A stretch of 64,000 nucleotides of DNA, taken from the NCBI GenBank assembly GCA_018823325.1, contig JAHJIJ010000002.1, positions 209,744 to 273,743 on the forward strand, written 5' to 3'. Positions 26,942 to 35,427 of the stretch are shown here, piece after piece. The DNA comes from Alphaproteobacteria bacterium. Lineage in GTDB: Bacteria; Pseudomonadota; Alphaproteobacteria; Sphingomonadales; Sphingomonadaceae. Each line of letters opens with the position of its first letter. The first letter of the stretch is position 1. The notes below the pieces were generated by a model. The model ran no database searches. It was not told where the DNA came from and saw nothing but the letters and a program-made list of their open reading frames with translations. The translations under genes and the position numbers were made by a program.

Positions 26942-28317
26942 CCGACTTCGTCCACCCCGACGACATCCGCCTCGCCTTTTCCGAAGCCATGTCGGCCATG
27001 TATCGCGCAGAGGTTCCTCTCTATGGTGACCTTCTGGACATCGTTGCTGCCACGAATGCACGGGTGCTTGAAGACGATCCCGCATTGACGGCACGTCTCG
27101 CAGCCGGCGGGGAACTCGATCGCCTGAACGCTGAGCGACACGGCGCCATCCGCGTCGGGACAGCAGCGGAGTTGCAGCTGATGCGGCGGCTCTTTGCGGT
27201 GATGGGCATGGTTCCGGTTGGCTACTATGACCTCGCCGTTGCGGGCTTGCCCGTGCATTCCACGGCGTTTCGCCCCGTCGACAATGACTCCCTGGGCCGA
27301 TGCGCCTTTCGTGTCTTCTGCTCTCTCTTGCGGCTCGACCTCATCCAGGACGCCGGCTTGCGCGCAAAAGCCGCGGACATCCTCGCACGCCGCCACATCG
27401 TTACGGATGAGGCGCTCAACCTGATTGAGCGGTTCGAGCGGGAGGGCGGACTGACCACCGAAGATGCCGAGGCATTTGTATTGCAGGCGCTGGAGACGTT
27501 CCGCTGGCACGGCGAGGCGCTCGTTGACCACGCAACCTACGATGCATTCAGTCGGGCACATCGGCTCATTGCTGATATCGTTTGCTTCCGCGGGCCGCAT
27601 ATCAACCATCTCACACCCCGCGCACTCGACATCGATGCGGTCCAAGCCGAGATGCTCAGGCGCGGGATCAAGGCAAAGGCCCTTATCGAAGGACCACCCC
27701 GGCGCTCGGTGCCAATCCTGCTGAGGCAGACGAGTTTCCAGGCATTGGAGGAGCAGATCCTTTTTCGTGGAAGCGCGGGTACTGTCGCAGGCGTGCACAC
27801 GGCACGCTTCGGCGAGATCGAACAACGCGGTGTTGCCCTCACCCCCCGCGGACGCGCGCTCTATGATGATTTGCTGACCGAGGCTGAGAATGCACGCAGC
27901 CTCGGCGATTCAACATATGAAGCAAAGCTCTCCGAGATTTTTGCGCGCTTTCCGGATGATCTGGATGACATTCGCAGAGAGGGCCTCGGCTATTTCACCT
28001 ACGCACCGACGGATAAAGGCAAGACGCAGCTGCTGGCCGGGCACTTTCCGGCCGGATCGCCAGATGACCTCATCAAGGATGGCTGGCTCGTGGCGACGCC
28101 GATCACCTACGAGGATTTCCTGCCCGTCAGTGCCGCCGGCATCTTCCGGTCCAACCTCGCCGAGGGCAATGCCACGTCTCTGGGTGCAAGCGCCTCGCAG
28201 GATGATTTCGAAGCGGCCTTAGGCATGGCCTGCATCGATCCTTTCGGTCTGTATCTTGATCAGGAGCAGGATTCACTGGACGCGCTGGAAGCCGCTATCA
28301 ACCCTTCGGCAGGTTGA
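26938..28317 (+). CDS. hglS: DUF1338/HglS-type protein, 2-oxoadipate dioxygenase/decarboxylase-like
   Basis: This 459-residue protein matches the DUF1338 (YdcJ/HglS) family. In Pseudomonas putida HglS is a metal-dependent, VOC-fold enzyme that converts 2-oxoadipate to D-2-hydroxyglutarate in D-lysine catabolism. Visible family sequence includes RHGAIRVGTAAELQLMRRLF near residue 65, FRGPHINHLTPRALDIDAVQ with metal-ligand-like histidines, and the C-terminal TYEDFLPVSAAGIFRSNL. Its place as the last gene of an arginine-type operon, with 4-base overlap to astB, is notable. The substrate here is unproven and the symbol is by homology. Confidence 0.82.
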   Translation: MTDFVHPDDIRLAFSEAMSAMYRAEVPLYGDLLDIVAATNARVLEDDPALTARLAAGGELDRLNAERHGAIRVGTAAELQLMRRLFAVMGMVPVGYYDLAVAGLPVHSTAFRPVDNDSLGRCAFRVFCSLLRLDLIQDAGLRAKAADILARRHIVTDEALNLIERFEREGGLTTEDAEAFVLQALETFRWHGEALVDHATYDAFSRAHRLIADIVCFRGPHINHLTPRALDIDAVQAEMLRRGIKAKALIEGPPRRSVPILLRQTSFQALEEQILFRGSAGTVAGVHTARFGEIEQRGVALTPRGRALYDDLLTEAENARSLGDSTYEAKLSEIFARFPDDLDDIRREGLGYFTYAPTDKGKTQLLAGHFPAGSPDDLIKDGWLVATPITYEDFLPVSAAGIFRSNLAEGNATSLGASASQDDFEAALGMACIDPFGLYLDQEQDSLDALEAAINPSAG

Positions 28318-28349
28318 TCATCGCTGCAGGTGGCCCCGACCCTCGCCAG

Positions 28350-29342
28350 TCAGGCGGCGCTTTTACCCTCTTCGATCAGCGCACGCGCTCTCGCGATGAG
28401 ACGGTCCACCATGTCTTGATAGAACATGCGGTCAGTCTCATTTTCGGCGATCCAAAGATCGGCCTCACGTCGCACCGTCTCATCATACATGGCCCGGAAC
28501 ACGGCCGCGCCGGGATCAGTAAGCTGCAGGACGATATCGCGACGCCTGGTGGGCCGCAAACGGTGGATAAGGCCCGCCTCTTCCAGCGCCGAGACCGTGC
28601 GGCCGATCTGACTCTTGTCGCGCCCCATCGCGGTGATCAGCCGTGCCATTGGCAAAGGTGAATACAAACCGATGAGCGACAGGACCTGACCCTGAAAATT
28701 GGACAGGCCGTGAGTTCGCTGGCAAGCCAGCATAGCGCTGCGCTTGAGATAGGCCACAAGGCCAACCAGCTTTGGCGTGATGAGATCAGCCGGGGGTTCA
28801 ACCGGTTTTCCGTCGGGCCCGCTGGGCCAGACCGGTGGACCGGACGCCCCCCCAACCGCACTTATGATTCCTGCCTCCGCGCTCAGACAGCGTTCCTGGC
28901 CGTAGATGCGCGCTGCCTGCTGGGCGAGTTCATCCGTCAAGACGCCAAAGCGTTGAAGCTCGTGAGGATCGATCCCGGCGGTGAGCAGGCCGTCGCGGGC
29001 GCGCGCAATCGCCCGGATGCGCTCGAACAAAAGTTTTCCGGGGGGGAGCAAGGTCAGCCGCGACCGCAGCTTCTCCCGTTCCACCAATCCGTCCCGCTCC
29101 AGCGGCTTGATCGCCCGGCTGACCTGCGCCTTTTCATAACCTGCGATCGCCACGATGTCCTGCGATGCCAGCCCGCCCGAAAATCCAAGCAACAGCAATA
29201 GATGGCGGTGGATTTCCTTGTATCCAATCTCCCGTTCGAAAATCGGGAGCCCGCCTTCCCGGATCACGCGCATGAGCAGCATAAGGCGCATGCCGAGAAG
29301 CCCTTCGTCCTGCATGGGAGCGTTCGTCGCCTCGTCGACCAC
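28350..29342 (-). CDS. Regulator with two fused MarR domains
   Basis: This protein has two winged-helix MarR-type units in one chain. The first is at about residues 20-115 (EIHRHLLLLLGFSGGLASQD, then YEKAQVSRAIKPLERDGLVE). A 40-60-residue Gly/Pro-rich linker (SGPPVWPSGPDGKPVEPPAD) follows. The second is at about residues 210-320 (LSNFQGQVLSLIGLYSPLPM, then GRDKSQIGRTVSALEEAGLI). MarR proteins normally dimerise from single domains, so this is a built-in pseudo-dimer. The start is uncertain among GTG 29354, GTG 29342 and ATG 29315. It converges on hglS, and its targets are unknown. Confidence 0.8.
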   Translation of the reverse strand: MVDEATNAPMQDEGLLGMRLMLLMRVIREGGLPIFEREIGYKEIHRHLLLLLGFSGGLASQDIVAIAGYEKAQVSRAIKPLERDGLVEREKLRSRLTLLPPGKLLFERIRAIARARDGLLTAGIDPHELQRFGVLTDELAQQAARIYGQERCLSAEAGIISAVGGASGPPVWPSGPDGKPVEPPADLITPKLVGLVAYLKRSAMLACQRTHGLSNFQGQVLSLIGLYSPLPMARLITAMGRDKSQIGRTVSALEEAGLIHRLRPTRRRDIVLQLTDPGAAVFRAMYDETVRREADLWIAENETDRMFYQDMVDRLIARARALIEEGKSAA

Positions 29343-29495
29343 AGTTATTTTCACTCCCTCCCCCGCTGACGCGTTCGTAGACAGTTGATAAAGCCGATCC
29401 GACGCGATCAGGCAACATGCAGGCAAAGCGCATGTCATTCTTGCGCTACAGCTGTGATCGGAACGCGACAGACCAATGCTTGCTCAGGAGATCAT

Positions 29496-29807
29496 GTGCT
29501 CAGAACTTTTCGTTATATCGCCTTGTTCGAAGGCGTTACCACGCTAGCCCTGTTCCTCGTCGCGATGCCGCTCAAATATGCGTTCGACAATCCCGTGCTC
29601 ATCCGCCCAGTCGGGATGATCCACGGCATCGCCTTCCTCATCTACATCGGCGCCATGTTGTTCATGCTGCCGGGCAAGGGGTTGGGCGCTCTAGGTTGGC
29701 TCAGGACGGCGCTCGCTTCGTTTTTTCCGTTCGGAACTTTTCTGAACGATCCTTATCTGCGCCGGCGGGAAGCAGCTCTGGCAGCGCGGCAAACGCAGGT
29801 AACCTGA
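29496..29807 (+). CDS. DUF3817 family membrane protein
   Basis: This 103-residue protein of the DUF3817 family has three membrane segments: RYIALFEGVTTLALFLVAMP, GMIHGIAFLIYIGAMLFML and the final ALGWLRTALASFFPF. It ends with the family-like FPFGTFLNDPYLRRRE. Function is unknown. GTG 29496 follows AGGAG with 5-base spacing; the ATG at 29494 is out of frame. It stands alone between the MarR gene and the formaldehyde operon. Confidence 0.75.
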   Translation: MLRTFRYIALFEGVTTLALFLVAMPLKYAFDNPVLIRPVGMIHGIAFLIYIGAMLFMLPGKGLGALGWLRTALASFFPFGTFLNDPYLRRREAALAARQTQVT

Positions 29808-29832
29808 CAGGCTGAGAGTGCGGGCGGCTGAG

Positions 29833-30678
29833 TCAGTTCCTCAGCCGCTGGGCATGCCAGCGAACATGCTCGCCCATGAAGGTCGAGATGAAATAATAGC
29901 TGTGATCATAGCCCGGCTGCATGCGGATGGTCGCATCGAGGCCCGCCTTGGCGCAGGCGTCCTCAAGTAAATGGGTCTTCAGTTCCTGTTCAAGGAAATT
30001 GTCGGCAGCCCCCTGGTCGACGAGGAGGTTCGGCAGACTGGCCCCGCTCTCGATCAGCGCCACCGCGTCGTACTCCGCCCAAGCCGATTTGTCGTCGCCC
30101 AGATAGCCGGCCAGCGCCTTCTGTCCCCACGGGACCTGACTCGGTGCGACGATCGGCGCAAAGGCTGAAACGGAGCGGAAGCGCGAGGGGTTCCGCAGTG
30201 CAATGGTCAGCGCACCGTGGCCACCCATGCTGTGGCCGGTGATGCCCTGCCGCGCCATATCGACAGGGAACTTGGCCGCAATCAGTTCGGGCAACTCCTG
30301 TTCAACATAGCTCCGCATCCGGTAATGCCGATCGAATGGAGGCTGCGTGGCATCGACATAGAAGCCGGCACCCAATCCGAAATCATATTTCCCCTCGGCA
30401 TCGTCGGGCACCTCCTCGCCGCGCGGACTGGTGTCCGGCGCCACAAAGACGATTTTCTCGGCGGCGCAGGCCGCGCGATACTCACCCTTCTCCATCACAT
30501 TGGCATGGGTGCAGGTGAGGCCAGAGAGATAAAAAAGGACCGGCAGCCTTTCGCCGGGCTCATGCTCGGGGACGAAAACGGCGAAGGTCATCGCCGTTCC
30601 CGTCTCCCGTGATTGGTGCCGGTAGACGCCCTGGACGCCGCCATAGGCTTTGTTCGTCGAAAGCGTCTCCAGCGTCAT
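29833..30678 (-). CDS. fghA: S-formylglutathione hydrolase
   Basis: This enzyme hydrolyses S-formylglutathione to formate and glutathione, the second step of glutathione-dependent formaldehyde detoxification. At 281 residues it is of normal size. The esterase triad is visible: nucleophile Ser in GHSMGGHGALT, Asp in VDQGAADNFLE, and His in GYDHSYYFIS. The oxyanion region YLSGLTCTHAN is typical of the esterase D family. It lies at the 3' end of the frmA operon with 3 bases to the VOC gene. Confidence 0.95.
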   Translation of the reverse strand: MTLETLSTNKAYGGVQGVYRHQSRETGTAMTFAVFVPEHEPGERLPVLFYLSGLTCTHANVMEKGEYRAACAAEKIVFVAPDTSPRGEEVPDDAEGKYDFGLGAGFYVDATQPPFDRHYRMRSYVEQELPELIAAKFPVDMARQGITGHSMGGHGALTIALRNPSRFRSVSAFAPIVAPSQVPWGQKALAGYLGDDKSAWAEYDAVALIESGASLPNLLVDQGAADNFLEQELKTHLLEDACAKAGLDATIRMQPGYDHSYYFISTFMGEHVRWHAQRLRN

Positions 30679-30681
30679 CGA

Positions 30682-31065
30682 TCAGGCCCCTTCAGGCAGC
30701 TGACAGAAGGCGCAAATCTTGTTGCCGAACGGATCGCGCAAATAGGCGCCATAGGCATTGCCCGGCGCATTCGGGCGCTTGCCCGGCTCGCCTTCGGACT
30801 TGCCGCCATTGGCGAGGCCAGCGGCATGGAACGCATCCACGGCTTCCTTGTTTGGCGCCGCAAAGCCGATGGTACCGCCATTGGCGTGCGTTGCGGCTTC
30901 GCCATTGATCGGTGTCACGAAGCCAAAGGCCGCGCCATTGTGCGAATAGAAGGTGCGATCGCCGACATTGTGGCCGGGGGCGGCACCCAGCGCTCCGAGC
31001 GTGGCATCATAGAACGCCTTGCTCTTCTCCAGATCGTTCGAACCGACCATGATATGCGTATACAT
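30682..31065 (-). CDS. VOC (glyoxalase-fold) family protein
   Basis: This 127-residue protein has the vicinal-oxygen-chelate fold: MYTHIMVGSNDLEKSKAFYD opens strand 1, and GGTIGFAAPNKEAVDAFHAA and PYGAYLRDPFGNKICAF-like sequence (YGAYLRDPFGNKICAFCQ) form the rest. Metal-ligand positions include His4 and a late acidic residue. It sits between frmA and fghA in one transcript, so it may handle a glutathione adduct or related aldehyde. Glyoxalase/bleomycin-resistance paralogues are many, so the substrate is not assigned. Confidence 0.8.
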   Translation of the reverse strand: MYTHIMVGSNDLEKSKAFYDATLGALGAAPGHNVGDRTFYSHNGAAFGFVTPINGEAATHANGGTIGFAAPNKEAVDAFHAAGLANGGKSEGEPGKRPNAPGNAYGAYLRDPFGNKICAFCQLPEGA

Positions 31066-31130
31066 TCGAGACTCTCCTTGGACTTGAAACGAGCTAGCAG
31101 AAGGGCGCGGCCGGAGGGACCGCTCCCCGG

Positions 31131-32243
31131 TTAGTAAACGACGACGCTGCGGATGCTCTTGCCGGCATGCATCAGGTCGAAGGCGGTGTTGATCTCCTCG
31201 AGCCCCATCACATGCGTGATCATGGGATCAATCTCGATCTTGCCCTGCATGTACATGTCGACGATCTTGGGCACATCAGTCCGCCCCTTGGCGCCGCCGA
31301 ACGCCGTGCCGCGCCAGTTGCGTCCCGTTACGAGCTGGAACGGCCGGGTGCTGATCTCCTTGCCAGCTTCGGCCACGCCGATGATGATGCTGGTGCCCCA
31401 GCCACGGTGGCAGGCTTCCAGCGCCGTGCGCATCACGTCGGTATTGCCGGTGGCATCGAAGGTGTAGTCCGCGCCGCCGTCCGTCATCGCGACGATCGCT
31501 GCAACCACTTCCTCGCGGCTCATGCCCTTGCTGTTGAGGAAATCGGTCATGCCGAACTTGCGGCCCCATTCCTCACGATCGGGATTGATGTCGACGCCCA
31601 CGATCTTGTTGGCACCGGCAAGGCGCGCGCCCTGAATGACGTTGAGGCCAATGCCGCCCAGACCGAAGACGACGACATTGTCGCCAACCTGCACCTTGGC
31701 AGTGTTGATGACGGCGCCGACACCCGTGGTGACGCCGCAGCCGATATAGCAGCTCGTCTTGAACGGCGCGTCCTCACGGATCTTGGCGACGGCGATTTCG
31801 GGAAGCACCGTGAAGTTGGAGAAGGTCGAGCAGCCCATGTAGTGATAGATCGGCTGACCCTTATAGGAGAAGCGCGTGGTGCCGTCCGGCATCAGGCCCT
31901 TGCCCTGGGTGGCGCGGATGGCGGTGCACAGGTTGGTCTTGCCCGAAAGGCATGACTTACATTGGCGGCATTCCGGCGTGTAGAGCGGGATGACGTGATC
32001 GCCCGGCACGACCGAGGTCACGCCCGCGCCCACTTCGCGCACGATGCCCGCGCCTTCATGGCCGAGCACGCTGGGGAAAATGCCTTCGCTGTCGAGGCCG
32101 TCCAGCGTGTAGGCATCCGTATGGCAGATGCCGGTCGCCATGATCTCGACGAGAACCTCGCCAGCCTTGGGACCTTCAAGGTCCAGCTCGACGATCTCCA
32201 GCGGCTTCTTTGCCTCAAATGCAACCGCGGCGCGTGTCTTCAT
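31131..32243 (-). CDS. frmA: S-(hydroxymethyl)glutathione dehydrogenase / class III alcohol dehydrogenase
   Basis: This 370-residue medium-chain zinc dehydrogenase oxidises S-hydroxymethylglutathione to S-formylglutathione with NAD+. Catalytic zinc ligands are in [12 protein letters not shown] and [11 protein letters not shown], the structural zinc cysteines in [16 protein letters not shown], and the Rossmann [17 protein letters not shown] binds NAD. The C-terminal [20 protein letters not shown] is a class III signature. It leads the operon that continues through the VOC gene and fghA. The 98 bases between it and the SafE-like gene are the likely promoter region. Confidence 0.95.
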   Translation of the reverse strand: MKTRAAVAFEAKKPLEIVELDLEGPKAGEVLVEIMATGICHTDAYTLDGLDSEGIFPSVLGHEGAGIVREVGAGVTSVVPGDHVIPLYTPECRQCKSCLSGKTNLCTAIRATQGKGLMPDGTTRFSYKGQPIYHYMGCSTFSNFTVLPEIAVAKIREDAPFKTSCYIGCGVTTGVGAVINTAKVQVGDNVVVFGLGGIGLNVIQGARLAGANKIVGVDINPDREEWGRKFGMTDFLNSKGMSREEVVAAIVAMTDGGADYTFDATGNTDVMRTALEACHRGWGTSIIIGVAEAGKEISTRPFQLVTGRNWRGTAFGGAKGRTDVPKIVDMYMQGKIEIDPMITHVMGLEEINTAFDLMHAGKSIRSVVVY

Positions 32244-32341
32244 GCCTCATCTCTCCAGCTAGGGGTGGCGCTGCCACGCCAGTTGCCGCTTGTTGGGACC
32301 TAAGACTGATTCTTGCAACCCCGACGGGCAGCGCAGACAGC

Positions 32342-33037
32342 TTATTTAGGCGCGCACAAGGCGGCCAGCCCGGCTTCGTTCGCACCGAGGCTGAGCGCGG
32401 CGAGAAGCAGGATCGCCAGAGCAGCGGCGGTACGGACCGAGGGCCTGCGCGCCAGAACCGACAGCATTGTCGACCCGCCGTGGACCGCCAGCAGGGCGGG
32501 AAGCGTGCCCAGGCCGAAGCCGGCCATGACCAGAAGGCTGCCGGTGAGAGACCCGGCGAAGGCTGCATAAAGCAACGCGCCGTAGACCATTCCGCACGGC
32601 ATCATGCCCCAGCCGAAGCCTGTGGCCACGCCCCGCACGGCAGGCGGCAGACGCAGCCCCGCGCCTGAAAACCGGACCGGGACGGGAACATGTGCGCGCA
32701 CGGCATGCCCCAGGACCGCCGGGCTGGGCATCAGACCGAGCATCGAGAGGCCGACCCAGGCGAGGCTCATGGCGGCGGCCCAGCGCAGCAGCAGATGTCC
32801 GGTCGCGCCATCCAGCCCCCCCAATGTCAGCGCGCCCAGCCCGCCCGCAGCGGCACCCATGGTCATATAGGCAGCGACGCGGCCGGCATGCAGGCGAAAT
32901 GCCACGGTCAGCGGATGGTCATTGCCGCTGTTTCCCTGCCCGAGCAGCAAGGCGATGCCTCCGCACATGCCGACGCAATGGAGGCTGGAGGCAAAGCCGA
33001 GCAGCGTGCCTCCGGCGAATGTCCATGGGTCGGCCAT
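32342..33037 (-). CDS. SafE/TauE-like (UreH-type) membrane protein of the cco region
   Basis: This 231-residue protein has about six membrane helices and a conserved pair of Cys in SSLHCVGMCGGIALLLGQ at residues about 18-35. A second block is ATGFGWGMMPCGMVYGALLY. Proteins of this family, annotated as sulfite exporter SafE or UreH-like, are usually found beside cbb3 oxidase and copper genes in proteobacteria and may take part in copper supply. It follows hemN with 3 bases between, so the two are co-transcribed. Sulfite export is not indicated by the context. Confidence 0.75.
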   Translation of the reverse strand: MADPWTFAGGTLLGFASSLHCVGMCGGIALLLGQGNSGNDHPLTVAFRLHAGRVAAYMTMGAAAGGLGALTLGGLDGATGHLLLRWAAAMSLAWVGLSMLGLMPSPAVLGHAVRAHVPVPVRFSGAGLRLPPAVRGVATGFGWGMMPCGMVYGALLYAAFAGSLTGSLLVMAGFGLGTLPALLAVHGGSTMLSVLARRPSVRTAAALAILLLAALSLGANEAGLAALCAPK

Positions 33038-33040
33038 GCG

Positions 33041-34363
33041 TCAGATCGCGCTGCTGAAGCGCTGCTGCGAAACGGCACGGTGGCGATCGAACAGGACGGC
33101 GACGGCGCGGCCATAAGGACGGCCTTCGTCGGTGATCCGGAGCATGGAGCCATCCAATACGGCCAGGTCCCGGCTCAGGAATGGCTGAAGGCCCGCGCGG
33201 ATTGGCTCCCGGTGCACATAGGGTGCAACATCTGCAGCGCGGCCGCACAGCAGATCCTCAATGATCACGCCGCGCTGGCGGTCATCGGCGTCCCGCACGA
33301 TGCCGCGCTCGCCCGTCAGCCGTCCGGCACAGGCACGCATGCGGTAACGACCGCTGTTCTTGTCATTCTGCACGATGAGATGCGGAAACTGGCCGATGGC
33401 GGTGGCGCCGATGCCGATCAGCACGTCCGCCTGATCCTCGGTAAAGCCTTGGAAGTTCCGGCGCAGGGTGCCCTGCTGCTGGGCCTTGGCCAGATCGTCA
33501 TGCGGGAGCGCGAAGTGATCGAAGCCGACCGGCACATAGCCCGCTGCCACGAGTTGGTCATGCCCAAGCGCCGCCATGGCGAAACGCTCGGCCTGATCGG
33601 GCAGGTTGGTGGCGTCAATCCGTTTCTGGCGCGGAAGAATATGCGGCACATGGGCGTAGCCGAAGAGCGCGATCCTGTCCGGCCGCATGGCGATGGCCTC
33701 CTCGAGCGTCCGGGTCAGGAGGGTCAAATCCTGTCCCGGCAGGCCATACATCAGATCGAAGTTGATCGAGCGCACCCCGTTGCTGCGCAGGCGGTCCACC
33801 GCAGTGACGATCAGCTCGCGCGGCTGCACGCGGCCGATGGCGGCCTGGATGGCGGGATCGAAGGTCTGCACGCCCAGGCTGACGCGCTTGGTTCCGGAGA
33901 CACCCAGCGTCATGGCCCAACGCGCATCGAAACCGCGGGGATCGATCTCCACCGAGAGGACCGGAGCGCCGCAGCCGAACGCGACCATCAGTTCATCGAC
34001 GAGGCGGGCGAACTCGACAGGCGGAATGGCATTGGGGCTGCCGCCGCCGAAGGCGATGCGCTGGACCCGCGCCCTGCCGCCCAGGCGCATCGCAATGGTG
34101 CGGATCTCTGCATGAAGCGCCTCAAGATAGCTGGTGAGGCGCTGAGCCTTGTTCGACCGGCCAGTGTTGCACCCGCAATACCAGCAGATCTCCTCGCAGA
34201 AGGGGATGTGCACATAAAGCGACACCGGCTGCCCCTGCGGCACATGGTCGAGCGCGTTGCCCAGATAGGCCTCGCCGACCTGATCCGTGAACTCGGCAGC
34301 CGTGGGATAGCTGGTGTAGCGCGGCACCGGGCGGGCCAGAAGATCGGGATAATAGGACCACAT
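33041..34363 (-). CDS. hemN: Oxygen-independent coproporphyrinogen III dehydrogenase
   Basis: This 440-residue radical-SAM enzyme decarboxylates coproporphyrinogen III to protoporphyrinogen IX without oxygen, for haem synthesis under low oxygen. The radical-SAM cluster cysteines are in the HIPFCEEICWYCGCN motif near residues 55-70, followed by AFGGGSPNAIPP. The HemN C-terminal domain is present. The start at 34363 is followed by family-like sequence. An FNR-type site lies 36 bases upstream, in line with low-oxygen induction. It is in the same block as the cbb3 oxidase, which needs haem. Confidence 0.93.
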   Translation of the reverse strand: MWSYYPDLLARPVPRYTSYPTAAEFTDQVGEAYLGNALDHVPQGQPVSLYVHIPFCEEICWYCGCNTGRSNKAQRLTSYLEALHAEIRTIAMRLGGRARVQRIAFGGGSPNAIPPVEFARLVDELMVAFGCGAPVLSVEIDPRGFDARWAMTLGVSGTKRVSLGVQTFDPAIQAAIGRVQPRELIVTAVDRLRSNGVRSINFDLMYGLPGQDLTLLTRTLEEAIAMRPDRIALFGYAHVPHILPRQKRIDATNLPDQAERFAMAALGHDQLVAAGYVPVGFDHFALPHDDLAKAQQQGTLRRNFQGFTEDQADVLIGIGATAIGQFPHLIVQNDKNSGRYRMRACAGRLTGERGIVRDADDRQRGVIIEDLLCGRAADVAPYVHREPIRAGLQPFLSRDLAVLDGSMLRITDEGRPYGRAVAVLFDRHRAVSQQRFSSAI

Positions 34364-34398
34364 GGAAATGCCCCTACAGCCCCCCGCCCCGCCTGCCC

Positions 34399-34412
34399 TT
34401 GACCTCGATCAA
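34399..34412. promoter_or_regulatory. FNR/FixK-type box between hemN and ompW
   Basis: TTGACCTCGATCAA is a near-perfect FNR/FixK box (TTGAT-N4-ATCAA; palindromic half-sites TTGA and TCAA). It is about 36 bases upstream of hemN and 84 bases upstream of ompW, so it can serve either divergent gene. Confidence 0.8.
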
Positions 34413-34420
34413 GCGATGTC

Positions 34421-34434
34421 TTGCGCAAGGTCAA
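34421..34434. promoter_or_regulatory. Second, weaker FNR-like box
   Basis: TTGCGCAAGGTCAA has a TTG half-site and a full TCAA half-site at the same 14-base spacing as the box at 34399. It is nearer to ompW (62 bases from its start) and could be its own site, but one half is degenerate. Confidence 0.4.
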
Positions 34435-34496
34435 TGTCCGCAGCGCCAGCGAAACCTAGGAGCAGTTCAGGTTCAGGGAATGAAAGGAAAGAACCC

Positions 34497-35174
34497 ATGA
34501 ATGCTCGTTTACTCAGCTGTGTCGCCGGTCTCGCGATGCTCGCCACCCCTGCGGTGGCGCAGGCTCAGCAAGGCAAGGTACAGATCAAGCTGATGGCGAC
34601 CGGCGTGCTGCCGGACGGCAAGATCGACGAAGTGAAATCCGCCACGGTGACGCTGCCGGCCGGCACGGACACCGCAGTCAGCGATAATTGGGTGCCGACC
34701 GCCGCAATCGAGTATTTCCTCAGCGATTCCGTCTCGGTCGAAACGATCTGCTGCGTGACCGCGCATCATGTCGACGGCGCGGGCGCGATCAGCGGCGTGA
34801 ACAATCTGCTCGACGATATCCTGATCGTCCCGGCGACGGTGACGCTCAAATATCATCTCAATGCTGGCCCCATCAAACCCTATATCGGCGCGGGTCCCAG
34901 CTACTTCTGGGTGCTCGATTCCAAGGTCGGGGCCGGCGGCACGGCTGCTCTGGGGGCCGCAAGCGCCAAGCTGAAGAGCAAGGTCGGCTTTGCGCTCCAG
35001 GCGGGCGTCGACATTCCGGTGAATGACACGGGCCTTGGCATTTCCTTTGACGCCAAGCGCTACTTCGTTCGCCCGACAGCGGAATTCTACGATGCGGCAG
35101 GCGCGACCGTGCTGGCGACGCGCCACGAGCTTGATCCGTGGGTGGTCAGCGGCGGAATCAGCTTCCGCTTCTGA
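34497..35174 (+). CDS. OmpW family outer membrane protein
   Basis: This 225-residue protein starts with a signal peptide (about 25 residues, cleavage near AQAQQ) and has the OmpW beta-barrel pattern. VSVETICCVTAHHVDGAG is in the middle, IKPYIGAGPSYFWVLDSK follows, and the barrel closes with ELDPWVVSGGISFRF, with a terminal aromatic residue. E. coli OmpW is FNR-controlled, and here two FNR-like boxes stand upstream. It is read divergently from hemN. The strong hairpin at 35199 ends its transcript. Confidence 0.88.
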   Translation: MNARLLSCVAGLAMLATPAVAQAQQGKVQIKLMATGVLPDGKIDEVKSATVTLPAGTDTAVSDNWVPTAAIEYFLSDSVSVETICCVTAHHVDGAGAISGVNNLLDDILIVPATVTLKYHLNAGPIKPYIGAGPSYFWVLDSKVGAGGTAALGAASAKLKSKVGFALQAGVDIPVNDTGLGISFDAKRYFVRPTAEFYDAAGATVLATRHELDPWVVSGGISFRF

Positions 35175-35198
35175 CCGGATCGGCTCGGGCCGCAACAG

Positions 35199-35239
35199 GC
35201 GGGTCTGCTCCTCCCTCTCCGGAGCAGGCCCGCTTTTTC
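35199..35239 (+). terminator. Intrinsic terminator after ompW
   Basis: GCGGGTCTGCTCC and GGAGCAGGCCCGC pair with an 8-base loop, followed by TTTTTC. It begins 24 bases after the ompW stop. The rest of 35240-35427 is non-coding; see the repeat at 35280. Confidence 0.85.
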
Positions 35240-35279
35240 ATGAGCTTAGAGCCACGAAACAGACAAAGTTGACCCCGCT

Positions 35280-35297
35280 AAGGTTACGAAGGTTACG
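35280..35297. repeat. Short tandem direct repeat with flanking inverted bases
   Basis: AAGGTTACG occurs twice in tandem at 35280-35288 and 35289-35297. ACCCCG just before and CGGGGT just after form a short inverted pair, giving a compact structured element. Its meaning is not known to me; it could be a protein site or a relic of a mobile element. Confidence 0.4.
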
Positions 35298-35427
35298 GGG
35301 TAAATAAATTTCCTCATCGTTCCCAACAGGGCCACGGGTCTTCAGAGATCAGCATTGAGAAAGAGCGCAGTTGATGCTGCGCTCCTGCCACAATTCACCA
35401 GCTGTAGGACAGCCCGACGACGCACCG

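Noticed and set aside
32342..33037. Reading the SafE/TauE-like protein as a true sulfite exporter
   Set aside because: The conserved HCVGMCGG motif and the hemN/cco setting fit a copper or cbb3-linked role better; no sulfonate or sulfite genes are nearby.
32690..34402. A 570-codon plus-strand frame opposite hemN and the SafE-like gene
   Set aside because: Antisense shadow of real genes; composition is low in hydrophobic residues and no domain is visible.
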